The translations under genes and the position numbers were made by a program. Positions 1 through 8,700 of a stretch of 64,000 nucleotides of DNA are shown in pieces (the first letter of the stretch is position 1; every line of letters begins with the position of its first letter). This DNA is from Planctomycetaceae bacterium. GTDB lineage: Bacteria > Planctomycetota > Planctomycetia > Pirellulales > Pirellulaceae. The notes below the pieces were generated by a model. The model worked only from the letters and a program-made list of their open reading frames with translations, made no database searches and was not told the DNA's origin. The stretch is from the NCBI GenBank assembly GCA_002723275.1, contig PBNZ01000043.1, positions 237,558 through 301,557 on the forward strand, written 5' to 3'.

Positions 1-1
1 C

Positions 2-2227
2 ACACAGTTGATCCAAGACGAGTGTGGTACGGATACCGAATTGCGCAAAGAAGTCGAATCTCTCTTGCGGCACCACACCACCAAGACACTTCTCGCAGAA
101 GAACTCCCAACGATTACTGCAGCTCGTTCCAGCAAGTTCCCAAATCGGGAAAAACGCAAGACGATCATGCGACAAGCGTCGGCAGGTCTCAAACGGCGGC
201 AGCTTGCATTGATCTCCGTGGGTATCATGGTGCTTGTCGTCATTGGTACCGCAACATGGGCGTTCACTCGAGTTCGTGATTCTCTTCGTCAAAGCGTCCG
301 TCGCCAGCTGGAAACTGTGTTGGATGCGGAAATTGAAGCGCTCGAATTGTGGATTGATCTTCAACAAGCCGATGTTGCTGCCTGGGCAAATGACCCAGAA
401 ATCCGAGGACTCATCAATCAGCTCGACGAGGCTCATCGAAGTAACGACCAGGCTCGTACCGCTCAGCTAAATGAACAACTGATGTCACTTTTAGTGACGG
501 TCACGAACGACGATGCGTTTCAGGGAATCGCGGTGGTCAATCGAGACGGAGACTTCATCGGCGGCTCCAGCCAATGGACTGGCGCGAAGATCAATTCAGC
601 CGGCGAACCTTACCTGAATAAACTCAATAACGGAAAAGGTTTCTTTGCGATTCCGTCACTGAAACGTCGCTTCGTCGTCGGCATTCCCTCGCCAGTCCAC
701 AACCCGTCGGTTGCCTTGGGCGCGCCTGTATTCCGAGCTGAAAATGACGATGAAGTCGTGGGCGGCTTGTGTTTCGGCTTTGACGCCGACGAGGAATTCG
801 CCCGAATCTTTTCGGTCGCCGACTTTGACAACAGCGGCGATACCTATGCCTTCGCTTCCGATGCGTTGGTCATTTCCAACATTTCCAACACCACTAACCA
901 GCGATGGGTTCGTGAACTGGGCCTGATCGATCAGGATGGACAAACGGCATTAAGTTTTTACATCCGGGATCCTGGCGGCAACTTGACCGAAGGTTACGTT
1001 GCTCGTGTAAGTGCTGAACAACGTCCCACTCGTATCGTCGAATTCGCCGTCAACAACCTGGAAAACCGCACGGTGACGAACGTGAAGGGTTACCGAAATT
1101 ATCTGGGGATCGAGGTCGTCGGAGCCGCACGCTGGATCGATCAACTTGGACTGGGTGTGGCCACCGAAATGTCATTGCAGTCTGCCTTCGAACCTTTACG
1201 GTACGTGACGAGCGCTTTTTTGTTTTTGATCATCAGCGTCGTTGCTTTAGCGATCGGCTTGATGGCCTCAGCTTTGTCACTGATTCGCCTTAACAACCGA
1301 GTGGGTAAGGCAGAACGACTCGGGGCGTACGAGTTGCAAGAGCTGATTGGACAGGGTGGCATGGGGCGGGTCTACAAGGCAACGCATGCCTTTCTGAAAC
1401 GCATTGCAGCAATCAAACTTCTGGATGAAATGCAGACGGACACAGAGCACATCGCTCGCTTCGAACGCGAGGTGCAACTCACCTGCACTCTCACCCATCC
1501 AAATACCATTCAGATCTATGATTATGGTCGAACGGACTCCAATGTCTTTTACTATGCCATGGAGTACCTGCCGGGGATCACCTTGGAACAATTAATCACC
1601 GTTTCAGGAAACATCGGCCCCGCACGAACGGTTCATTTGCTGAGCCAAGTTTGCTCATCGCTCCGCGAAGCCCATTACCTTGGCCTGATCCACCGAGACA
1701 TCAAGCCCGCGAACTTGATGCTTTGTAACCGAGGTGGCATTGCTGATTTCGTCAAAGTCCTGGACTTTGGTATCGCAAAGCAGATTTCAAGCGAGCAGGA
1801 ACTAACACACGACAACAGCATCGTAGGAACGCCCCATTATATTGCCCCCGAACGAATCTCCGGTGACCTGGTGGTGGATGCGAGGTCAGACCTTTACTCC
1901 GTGGGCTGCGTGGCGTTTTTTCTGCTCACCGGCAAAACTCCATTCGATGCGAGCAAACCGGTTCAGCTGTTTTATCAGTTACTTAACGAGCAAGCACCTC
2001 GGGCCTCAACTCGCACGGAACAGCCAATCCCAACCGCTCTCGATGATCTGATCGATCGATGCCTCCAACAAGATCCCGATCAGCGACCTCAAAACGCGGA
2101 AGAAATGCTTGAAATTCTCGACGCATTAGCGAACGAGTATCCCTGGAGTCAGGCAGATGCCATCGGCTGGCAAGAAGAGTTTGCGTCGGAATTATCCGAT
2201 CAGATGGATGAGTCGTCCAGCGCCTGA
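2..2227 (+). CDS. Membrane sensor serine/threonine protein kinase (5' partial)
   Basis: The reading frame is open to the left edge and the first available start is a TTG at 8, so the N terminus is probably missing. Counting from that TTG, residues 1-60 are cytoplasmic. A membrane segment lies at about 65-87, a periplasmic or external sensor region at about 90-395, a second membrane segment at about 400-428, and the kinase at about 440-715. The sensor region resembles a double-Cache domain. Kinase motifs are visible: the glycine loop GQGGMGRVY near 447, the catalytic HRDIKPAN near 561, DFG near 585 and GTPHYIAPE near 610. The start of the frame (CGTDTELRKEVESLL) is a motif common before planctomycete kinase domains. 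The last 28 nt overlap the convergent gene at 2200-2541. The kinase assignment is firm; the ligand is unknown. Confidence 0.9.
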   Translation, partial: TQLIQDECGTDTELRKEVESLLRHHTTKTLLAEELPTITAARSSKFPNREKRKTIMRQASAGLKRRQLALISVGIMVLVVIGTATWAFTRVRDSLRQSVRRQLETVLDAEIEALELWIDLQQADVAAWANDPEIRGLINQLDEAHRSNDQARTAQLNEQLMSLLVTVTNDDAFQGIAVVNRDGDFIGGSSQWTGAKINSAGEPYLNKLNNGKGFFAIPSLKRRFVVGIPSPVHNPSVALGAPVFRAENDDEVVGGLCFGFDADEEFARIFSVADFDNSGDTYAFASDALVISNISNTTNQRWVRELGLIDQDGQTALSFYIRDPGGNLTEGYVARVSAEQRPTRIVEFAVNNLENRTVTNVKGYRNYLGIEVVGAARWIDQLGLGVATEMSLQSAFEPLRYVTSAFLFLIISVVALAIGLMASALSLIRLNNRVGKAERLGAYELQELIGQGGMGRVYKATHAFLKRIAAIKLLDEMQTDTEHIARFEREVQLTCTLTHPNTIQIYDYGRTDSNVFYYAMEYLPGITLEQLITVSGNIGPARTVHLLSQVCSSLREAHYLGLIHRDIKPANLMLCNRGGIADFVKVLDFGIAKQISSEQELTHDNSIVGTPHYIAPERISGDLVVDARSDLYSVGCVAFFLLTGKTPFDASKPVQLFYQLLNEQAPRASTRTEQPIPTALDDLIDRCLQQDPDQRPQNAEEMLEILDALANEYPWSQADAIGWQEEFASELSDQMDESSSA

Positions 2228-2541
2228 GCGATCTGGATCAGGGATTGCTCAAACTCCCGGTGTTCGGCATGCCGAGGAATAAGCCCCGCCTCAGCGGTCA
2301 CGAACGACAAGCCTTCAGGACGTTCTGCACAGCGGCGAGCCAATTCCATCACCTTCTGGATCGCCTCAGTGAGTGTCGGAGACGCTTGAGAGATGCTCGA
2401 CAACTGCTGATGCCGCAGTTTGAGTTCATCCCAGAGAGTGGCATTTAAAGAACCGGGGCCACCAGATAAGTATTGTTTCCAAAGGCATCTGGCGGCCCGT
2501 TCGAATTCCTTGAGACCGTTTTTTGATTCGTGTTCATCCAT
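2200..2541 (-). CDS. Small conserved-looking hypothetical protein (113 aa)
   Basis: I do not recognise the family. The protein is predicted to be mostly helical and soluble. It has no signal peptide and no membrane segment, and two charged helical stretches flank a central LTEAIQKVMELARRC helix. It starts 18 nt after the stop of the TPR gene on the same strand, so it is probably the second gene of a two-gene operon. Its 3' end overlaps the convergent kinase gene by 28 nt. No strong Shine-Dalgarno site is visible before the ATG. Codon use looks coding, but the function is unknown. Confidence 0.6.
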   Translation of the reverse strand: MDEHESKNGLKEFERAARCLWKQYLSGGPGSLNATLWDELKLRHQQLSSISQASPTLTEAIQKVMELARRCAERPEGLSFVTAEAGLIPRHAEHREFEQSLIQIAQALDDSSI

Positions 2542-2559
2542 GACACCGATCAGGATTGA

Positions 2560-4179
2560 TTAGAGCGGTCCGACGTTAGCGTCATAAGTCATCTCGGCAT
2601 TATCGACTTCGCTCTGCAGACGATCAGCCGCCTGTTCGCGGAACTGACGTGCCTGTTCGTTTTGTCGATCGCGACGCAAAACATTGTTGAAATCCTCAAT
2701 CGCTCGATCATTACGTCCGACGTTCATGTACGCCAAACCACGATTCAAGTAAGCAGGAACGAAGTTTCGTGACGATCGAAGTGCCCGTGTGTAAGCCCGA
2801 ATCGCGTCGAGATCATCACCTTGCTGTGCATGGGTGATCCCCTGCCAGTAACTCGCTCGTGGCTCGAATTGATAGGGGTTTCGCGGATCATTCGCAGCCG
2901 CTGCAAAATCCTGCAGAGCTTCGTCGTATTCGTTTTGATGGAAGTAACAGATGCCGCGGCGAAGATACGCCTCGGTGTAGGCGGGGAACAAATCGACGGC
3001 CTTTGTGTAATCGTCGATGGCTCCATCAATGTCTCCCAGCATTCGCTTGGCATGGCCACTACTGAAGTGGGCCCGAGCCAACTCAAGTGGATCTTTTGTG
3101 CCGCCCAGGATCTGATCGCAATCCTTGATGGCCTGTTGGTAAATCGCGTTGCGATCTTCACCCTCTAACTCGTTTGCCAAAGCGATCATGTTTTCGGCGC
3201 GAGACATCAAGATGTTTTCGGCCCGGTTATTGGTCGGGTCTCGTGGTTCCCACGATTTCGTTTCAGTCCCAAACTCTGCCGCCGACAAAAATCCGTTAAT
3301 CGCATTGATCGCGGCTCTTAGATCAGCAACAACCTGCTGATCGTCAGCGTCAGACTTGGCGGATTCGAAATTTGCTCGCTGTGAAAAGGCCAATCCCAGA
3401 TCCGCGGCAGCCTGCGAATTCTCACCGAGAATCGAAACAGCCTTTTCAAGATCTTCAATCGAGGGATCAAGTTCACGAATTCGAGATAAAACGCGGCCTC
3501 GTTCCAAATAGGCTTCGCCGTTGTTCGCATCAAGTTCAATGGCTCGATCCAAAGAGGTAATCGCCTGAATTAAACTACGTTGACCAGCCTGATCGTTACC
3601 CTGTGTTGGCGACGTCAAAACAAGTCGCAATAAGGCTTTCGCTTGCAAGAACAAGCTCTGTGGATCTCCAGGATTTTGAGCAATGGCCTGGGCAAAATCA
3701 TCCGCAGCCTCACGGAAGCGTGCCGTCTCCAGGTAGAGCTCGCCTCTTTGGACATGAGAATCGTTGACAAGACCTTCGTAACGCGCCGCTCCAGGACTGA
3801 CGATCGCTCGAGAATAAGCCTCAATTGCATCATCAAGCAATCCAAGCTCACTCAAACATCGAGCACGTCCGAAATGGGCCGGTGCAAAAGTTCGATCAAG
3901 TGCGAGTACCTTATTGAATTCCGCCAGTGCCTCGTCAAACTTTTGGTCCTGCAAAAGCTGTGCAGCTGCCGTATTGGCTCGCTCAAATTCAGCTTGAGGA
4001 TCCAGAGCTGCGGCAGACGCACCCCCATCACCCAGGACATCGCCGGTGGTACTAGAACCGGAATCCAGGTTGTCGTCAAAAATGCCTTGTGCGGCAAGCG
4101 GTACAGTAAGCGTCCCCGATAAAACGAGGGACAGAGCAATCGTCAGGAGTCGAAAGCTGTGGGTCGAAGCCAATTTCAT
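2560..4179 (-). CDS. Secreted tetratricopeptide (TPR) repeat protein
   Basis: The 539-residue protein starts with a Sec signal peptide of about 31 residues (basic MKLASTHSFR, then a hydrophobic core, ending in LAAQG). TPR repeats follow in two blocks, about residues 70-260 and 360-520. Typical repeat cores are FAPAHFGRARCLSELG, AYLRRGICYFHQNEYDEAL and AYLNRGLAYMNVGRNDRAI. A linker rich in Asp, Ser and Gly sits just after the signal peptide. The family acts as a protein-protein scaffold, here presumably in the periplasm; no catalytic domain is visible. The gene is followed after 18 nt by the small gene at 2200-2541. The partner is unknown. Confidence 0.85.
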   Translation of the reverse strand: MKLASTHSFRLLTIALSLVLSGTLTVPLAAQGIFDDNLDSGSSTTGDVLGDGGASAAALDPQAEFERANTAAAQLLQDQKFDEALAEFNKVLALDRTFAPAHFGRARCLSELGLLDDAIEAYSRAIVSPGAARYEGLVNDSHVQRGELYLETARFREAADDFAQAIAQNPGDPQSLFLQAKALLRLVLTSPTQGNDQAGQRSLIQAITSLDRAIELDANNGEAYLERGRVLSRIRELDPSIEDLEKAVSILGENSQAAADLGLAFSQRANFESAKSDADDQQVVADLRAAINAINGFLSAAEFGTETKSWEPRDPTNNRAENILMSRAENMIALANELEGEDRNAIYQQAIKDCDQILGGTKDPLELARAHFSSGHAKRMLGDIDGAIDDYTKAVDLFPAYTEAYLRRGICYFHQNEYDEALQDFAAAANDPRNPYQFEPRASYWQGITHAQQGDDLDAIRAYTRALRSSRNFVPAYLNRGLAYMNVGRNDRAIEDFNNVLRRDRQNEQARQFREQAADRLQSEVDNAEMTYDANVGPL

Positions 4180-4304
4180 GGTGCAATCCTCGATGATCAG
4201 ACTGAAAAGCGTCTAAGCGTCCTCAATTATAGAACCCGGTTAGGCGTCAGAAGAAAGTTCCACGATATAGGTTGAGTAATTCTCGAACGTTTTCCCCTGC
4301 CACC

Positions 4305-4565
4305 CTACTGGCCACCTGGAATATTCGTCACGATCGATTCCAAGCGATCCTGCAACTCTTCAACCGTCGGCAGATAACCGACGACTCGATCGGCAAAAGA
4401 ATCCATCACGCTGCTGTCGTCCATCAAACCCTAATTATCGGCGGTCGGTCTCAACACCATTCTTCCGTTCGACATGTCTTGCAGAAGATGCTCAATAGGA
4501 TCGCATGCTCCGACCCCTTCGATAACTGAGGCCAGACCTTTTAGGCTACGTCGTGCAAGCCGCAT
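4305..4565 (-). pseudogene. Decayed small ORF interrupted by one in-frame TAG
   Basis: On the minus strand a frame starts with ATG at 4563-4565 (MRLARRSLKGLASVIEG). It meets TAG at 4431-4433 and continues in the same frame to a second TAG at 4305-4307. The part after the first TAG reads like an ordinary protein end, with the phrases DRVVGYLPTVEELQDRLES and VTNIPGGQ. The total is 86 codons apart from the final stop. I recognise no family. It lies upstream of the TPR gene on the same strand, and no Shine-Dalgarno site is clear. A nonsense-mutated small gene is the simplest reading. Amber suppression or a sequence error is possible, and the coding look could still be chance. Confidence 0.4.
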
Positions 4566-4822
4566 TCGTTCAACCGCAGAGTCGGCCAGTTACTCTCAAC
4601 ATCCTGCCGATCGTCGGAAGGCAACTCGCGCGATCGTTGGTTGAGCGCTCAAATGAGCGTTCACGAACCTAAACATCCGATCGCCATATCGACGAAAAAA
4701 CAACAAAATCCAACTAATCCTCCCAATCCTCTCAATTTTCGATTGAACAGGAGCTCTAGGGCATATAGGATGCGGGGGTTACGAGATTACTGTTTCGTAA
4801 ACAACTCCTGGAAACGCCAACG
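4566..4822. other. Intergenic stretch without a recognisable gene
   Basis: This is the divergent region between the minus-strand TPR side and the plus-strand PEP-CTERM gene. Short frames exist on both strands, but none has a ribosome binding site together with a protein-like composition. It may hold the promoter for the minus-strand genes; I could not identify one with confidence. Confidence 0.4.
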
Positions 4823-4904
4823 AAAAACGCCTGATTCTCAATCTTTCGACATGCTTCGCGGCTTTGCGCGAGGCGGTGCTCGAAGATGGGTATCAGGCGT
4901 TTTT
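4823..4904. terminator. Long 82-nt multi-segment hairpin ending in a T run
   Basis: The outer arms at 4823-4835 and 4892-4904 are perfect 13-bp complements (core ACGCCTGAT / ATCAGGCGT), with A5 before and a T run after. Inside, ATCTTTCGA (4841-4849) pairs with TCGAAGAT with one bulge. An inner stem CTTCGCG / CGCGAGG closes a short GCTTTG loop. The element looks like a bidirectional intrinsic terminator but is much longer and more layered than usual. It sits about 45 nt before the PEP-CTERM start. It could instead be a structured small RNA or a leader. Confidence 0.65.
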
Positions 4905-4950
4905 TTGTTTATATCTCAACTGTCGTGAGAATGATACAAGGAATGACTAG

Positions 4951-5589
4951 ATGCGAATTGCAACTACGTTTTTAGTGATGCTCTGCTTAGTGACAACTGC
5001 CGCTGCAGAATCAGTAACGATCAAGAACGCAAGCTTTGAAGCGCCCGCACAGGATCCAGGCGGTTGGACTAACGATCTTCCCGATTGGGACGGTCCTCCA
5101 GCAGCTGGCGACGCGTTCATCGAATATATCGATGGTTTTGTCTCTGAAAGCGTCAATCACATCGGTATTCAGAACGGTCAAGAAGTGTCCCAAAACCTGG
5201 GCGTTTCCCTTCAAGCGAATTCGGTTTACACGCTAACCGTTGGTGTTGGAAATCGTAACGACAGTTTCACGCCGACAGACGGCAGTCAAGCTTCGACCTT
5301 CGGTCTCTATGCTGGTGGTGACGCTGGTGATGGTGGAACGCTGTTGGCCGAATCGACCGTCGACGCTGGCCCACTGGGCGCATCGACTTTCGCAGACTTT
5401 TCGCTCGTGTACGAGACAACCGACGCTCTTGAAGCAGGTGACTTGTTCGTCTCCCTGCGAACGACCGGCGGTGGTCGAGCTCACTACGACAACATTCGTC
5501 TGGAAGTCGTTCCGGAACCCACTTCCTTGACGTTGATTGGCATTGCAGGCCTCGGCCTGATGTCGCTCCGACGACGTCGCACGAAGTAG
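4951..5589 (+). CDS. PEP-CTERM sorted secreted protein
   Basis: The 212-residue protein has an N-terminal signal peptide (MRIATTFLVMLCLVTTAAAE). A beta-rich central domain begins with the phrase NASFEAPAQDPGGWTND and ends with HYDNIRLEV, typical of jelly-roll-like, DUF642-like extracellular domains. The C terminus has the PEP-CTERM layout: VPEPTSLTL, a hydrophobic segment, then RRRRTK. Such proteins are exported and processed by an exosortase; no exosortase gene is in this window. AAGGA lies 8 nt before the ATG. A strong terminator follows at 5635-5680, so the gene is probably monocistronic. The cargo role is unknown. Confidence 0.88.
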   Translation: MRIATTFLVMLCLVTTAAAESVTIKNASFEAPAQDPGGWTNDLPDWDGPPAAGDAFIEYIDGFVSESVNHIGIQNGQEVSQNLGVSLQANSVYTLTVGVGNRNDSFTPTDGSQASTFGLYAGGDAGDGGTLLAESTVDAGPLGASTFADFSLVYETTDALEAGDLFVSLRTTGGGRAHYDNIRLEVVPEPTSLTLIGIAGLGLMSLRRRRTK

Positions 5590-5634
5590 CAACGTTTCCA
5601 ACGCCGCATCGCGTTGAAAATTGTCAGGTATAAT

Positions 5635-5680
5635 GAAGAGCGGGTTGGTGGCAGTGCCCCAACCCGCTCTTCTTTTTTTT
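5635..5680 (+). terminator. Intrinsic terminator after the PEP-CTERM gene
   Basis: Perfect 14-bp arms GAAGAGCGGGTTGG and CCAACCCGCTCTTC enclose a short loop and are followed by a run of eight or more T residues. Confidence 0.9.
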
Positions 5681-5742
5681 GGCGGTTAGGACGACCGTAC
5701 CGAATGTGACGGAATCAGGTCGCCCAGCTACCTGCCAAAACC

Positions 5743-8700
5743 ATGCGTCAATTATGGTTAACGTTAATTGCGAGCTTGCTGGTCCTTGTAACCGGGTGTC
5801 GGCAAGATCCCGTACCGCAGGAATCATCTCCGGCTATTCCCGCCTCTCCCGAGAGGGCAACGTCCCCTGACTCAACTCAACTTGAAGAGACCTCGACATC
5901 GCGGCTTCATGAGTTAGCGAGCGATTCCAACGGAACGCCCAGCGACCCTCTTGCAGAGGGTTGGGAATTTGAAGAGTTCAATCAGCAGGCGAATTCGCGT
6001 TTGAAGCAACTGGGGAAACTGGTCACATCTCCAGAGTTCAAAGCATCACATTTTGCCGAATTGTCAGCGACATCCTTCGCGGCAACGGAATTACAGCCGG
6101 AGGATCTGGAGAGAGCCTATCAGGGTCAAGTCTTTGAGGTCGAGCGACTGAGTCAGGATTTTCAGTTGAGCCGCGATTCGACATCAATTGCTGCAGCCTT
6201 CAAGCCACTCTGGGAACGATTTGGACAGCTCCAAGATCCGCACTTCAAGTTTAAGGTTTTCCGTGTCTCGGAAGACGGCGACGAATTCGTCACCAAACAA
6301 TACGTTCAGTTTTCTGGCTTCAGTGAGGGCCATTCGGTTGAACAGAACTCAACCTGGATCATTGGCTGGCAGCCCAACCGTCCGAAAGGTGCTCCGACGA
6401 TCGCCTGGATTGAATTAGTCGACTTTGAACAGGTCACGTCGACTCAAGCGGGAGGTGGTCGGCTACTAGTCGATTGCACTCGCTCTGTCCTGCAGTCGGT
6501 CCCCGCCTACGAGTCGACACTCTTGCCGGGCATCGGTCATTGGCGAGAGCGTCTTGAAAAAGAATTCGCGATTCACAACTTCGGACACCATGGCCTCGCT
6601 TTGGGCGATGTGAACGGAGACGACTGGGATGACATCTACGTCTGCCAAACCGGCGGACTTCCAAATCTGCTTTTGATACGACAACCAGACGGAACGGTCG
6701 TCGACGGCGCGGCAGAAGCCGGTGTTGACTATCTCGACAACACGCGCAGCGCTCTCTTCTTGGATCTCGACAACGATGGGGACCAGGACCTGGTCTTATC
6801 TTTGACAAGTGGCCTGCTGCTCGCCGAAAACGACGGTGCTGGGAGATATCGATTGCGAGCTCGTATTCCGAGTGTCCGCGAGGGCTTTTCCCTGGCCGCC
6901 GCCGACTACGACCAAGATGGCTGGACGGACCTCTTTGTTTGCGTCTACTACGGGGCGGGTAATGATGTCTCAGAACTTCCCCTCCCCCTCCCCTACTTCG
7001 ACGCCACCAACGGCGGTGCGAATCATTTAATTCGAAATCATGGTGATTGGAAATTCTCCGAAGTCACCGAGGCTGTGGGACTGGACACAGACAATCGACG
7101 ATTCAGCTTCGCGGCGGCGTGGGAAGACGATGACAACGACGGTGATCTTGATCTGTTAATCGTGAACGATTTTGGACCGAACCAACTTTTCCGTAACGAC
7201 TCGGGACAATTCAAGGATGTTGCCAGCGATATTGGCCTTCGCGACGGGGCGTTTGGAATGTCCGCAACCTGGGGAGATTTTGACCACGATGGTCGCTTTG
7301 ATATTTACGTCTCGAACATGTTTTCGGCAGCCGGAAACCGAGTGACCTTTACCGAGAGGTTCAAGCCCGATTCAACCCAGGAAACTCGAGCCAAGTACCA
7401 ATACCTTGCTCGTGGCAATTCTCTTTTTCGCAATCGGGGTTCAAATCATTACGACGACGTTAGCGAAACGATGCGAGTCACGATGGGTCGCTGGAGCTGG
7501 GCTTCGCTCTTCGTGGACCTAAACAACGACAGCTGGGAAGATCTGTTGGTAACCAATGGATTCATTACAGGTCGAGATACCGAAGATTTGTGAAGTGTTC
7601 TTTGGCGGCAGGTCGTGTCGCAATCTCCCGTATCATCCGATGAGTTCGACATTGCTCGCCAGGAAGATTCGGACTATCGCCGGCGCCTGCGGGAATTAAA
7701 TCAACGATTAAGGCACAACGGCACATTAAGCGGTCACGAGCGGAATTGCGCTTTCCTGAATCTCCAAGGAACCGACTTCGCCACCGTCTCAGCCGTCAGT
7801 GGATTTGACTTCGACGACGATGCTCGCGGCCTGGCTGTCGTCGATTGGGACGGAGACGGCGACCTGGATTTATGGACCACCAGTCGGACAGGTCCTCGGC
7901 TTCGCTTTCTCCGTAACGAACTAACGGACAACCATCACTTCTTGCTTTTACGTCTGGAAGGTGTGCGTTGTAATCGTGATGCGATCGGAGCCAAGGTCAT
8001 CGTCGCGATTGCCGATCGTCCTAACGAAAAGCTGATGAAGAGTCTTCGGGCCGGCGAGGGGTTTCTTTCACAAGGCAGTAAATGGCTGCACTTTGGCCTG
8101 GGAGATTCGGACAACATCAAGAGTGTTACGGTGCTCTGGCCGGACGGATCTCGACAAAGCTTTTCCAATCTTGCTGCGGATGGTCGGTATCGAATCGTCC
8201 AAGATCAACCGGAAGCAATCCGAATCGATGCGGCCGGCGAGTTTCCAAGAATCCAACAGCTGCCACAGACTCAAACCAAAGACATTCAGGCTGCCAGGAT
8301 TCCGCTCCTCCACCGAATCCCAGTGCCTAACTTGCCGATACAGTCTCTGAATTCCGACCCTCAGGGCGGAACGATTGTTCCGGGCTCGTCAGGTCCACAA
8401 CTGATCAACTTAGTTGCGACCTGGTGCCCGGCGTGCCGCGAAGAAATGGCGATCTGGTCGCAACATCACGAGGGGTTGAAAGCCACGGGCCTCGATATCC
8501 ACTGCATCATCGTCGATGAGATGATCGACAGTCCCACCTCGCCTACCGCTGACGACGCGACATTGGCAGCCTTCCCAACTCATCGAGCAACGGCGGAACT
8601 CTCACAACGTCTTCAAGACGTCCATCAGATCCCCTTCACCCCGCACGTTGCGATGCCGGTTCCGACGAGCTTTTTGGTCGACGCAACAGGACATCTCGCG

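Noticed and set aside
4272..4529. Plus-strand frame of 85 codons
   Set aside because: No ribosome binding site; the opposite strand carries the more protein-like frame.
4641..4928. Plus-strand frame of 95 codons running through the long hairpin
   Set aside because: Its end is the hairpin itself, and its composition is not protein-like.
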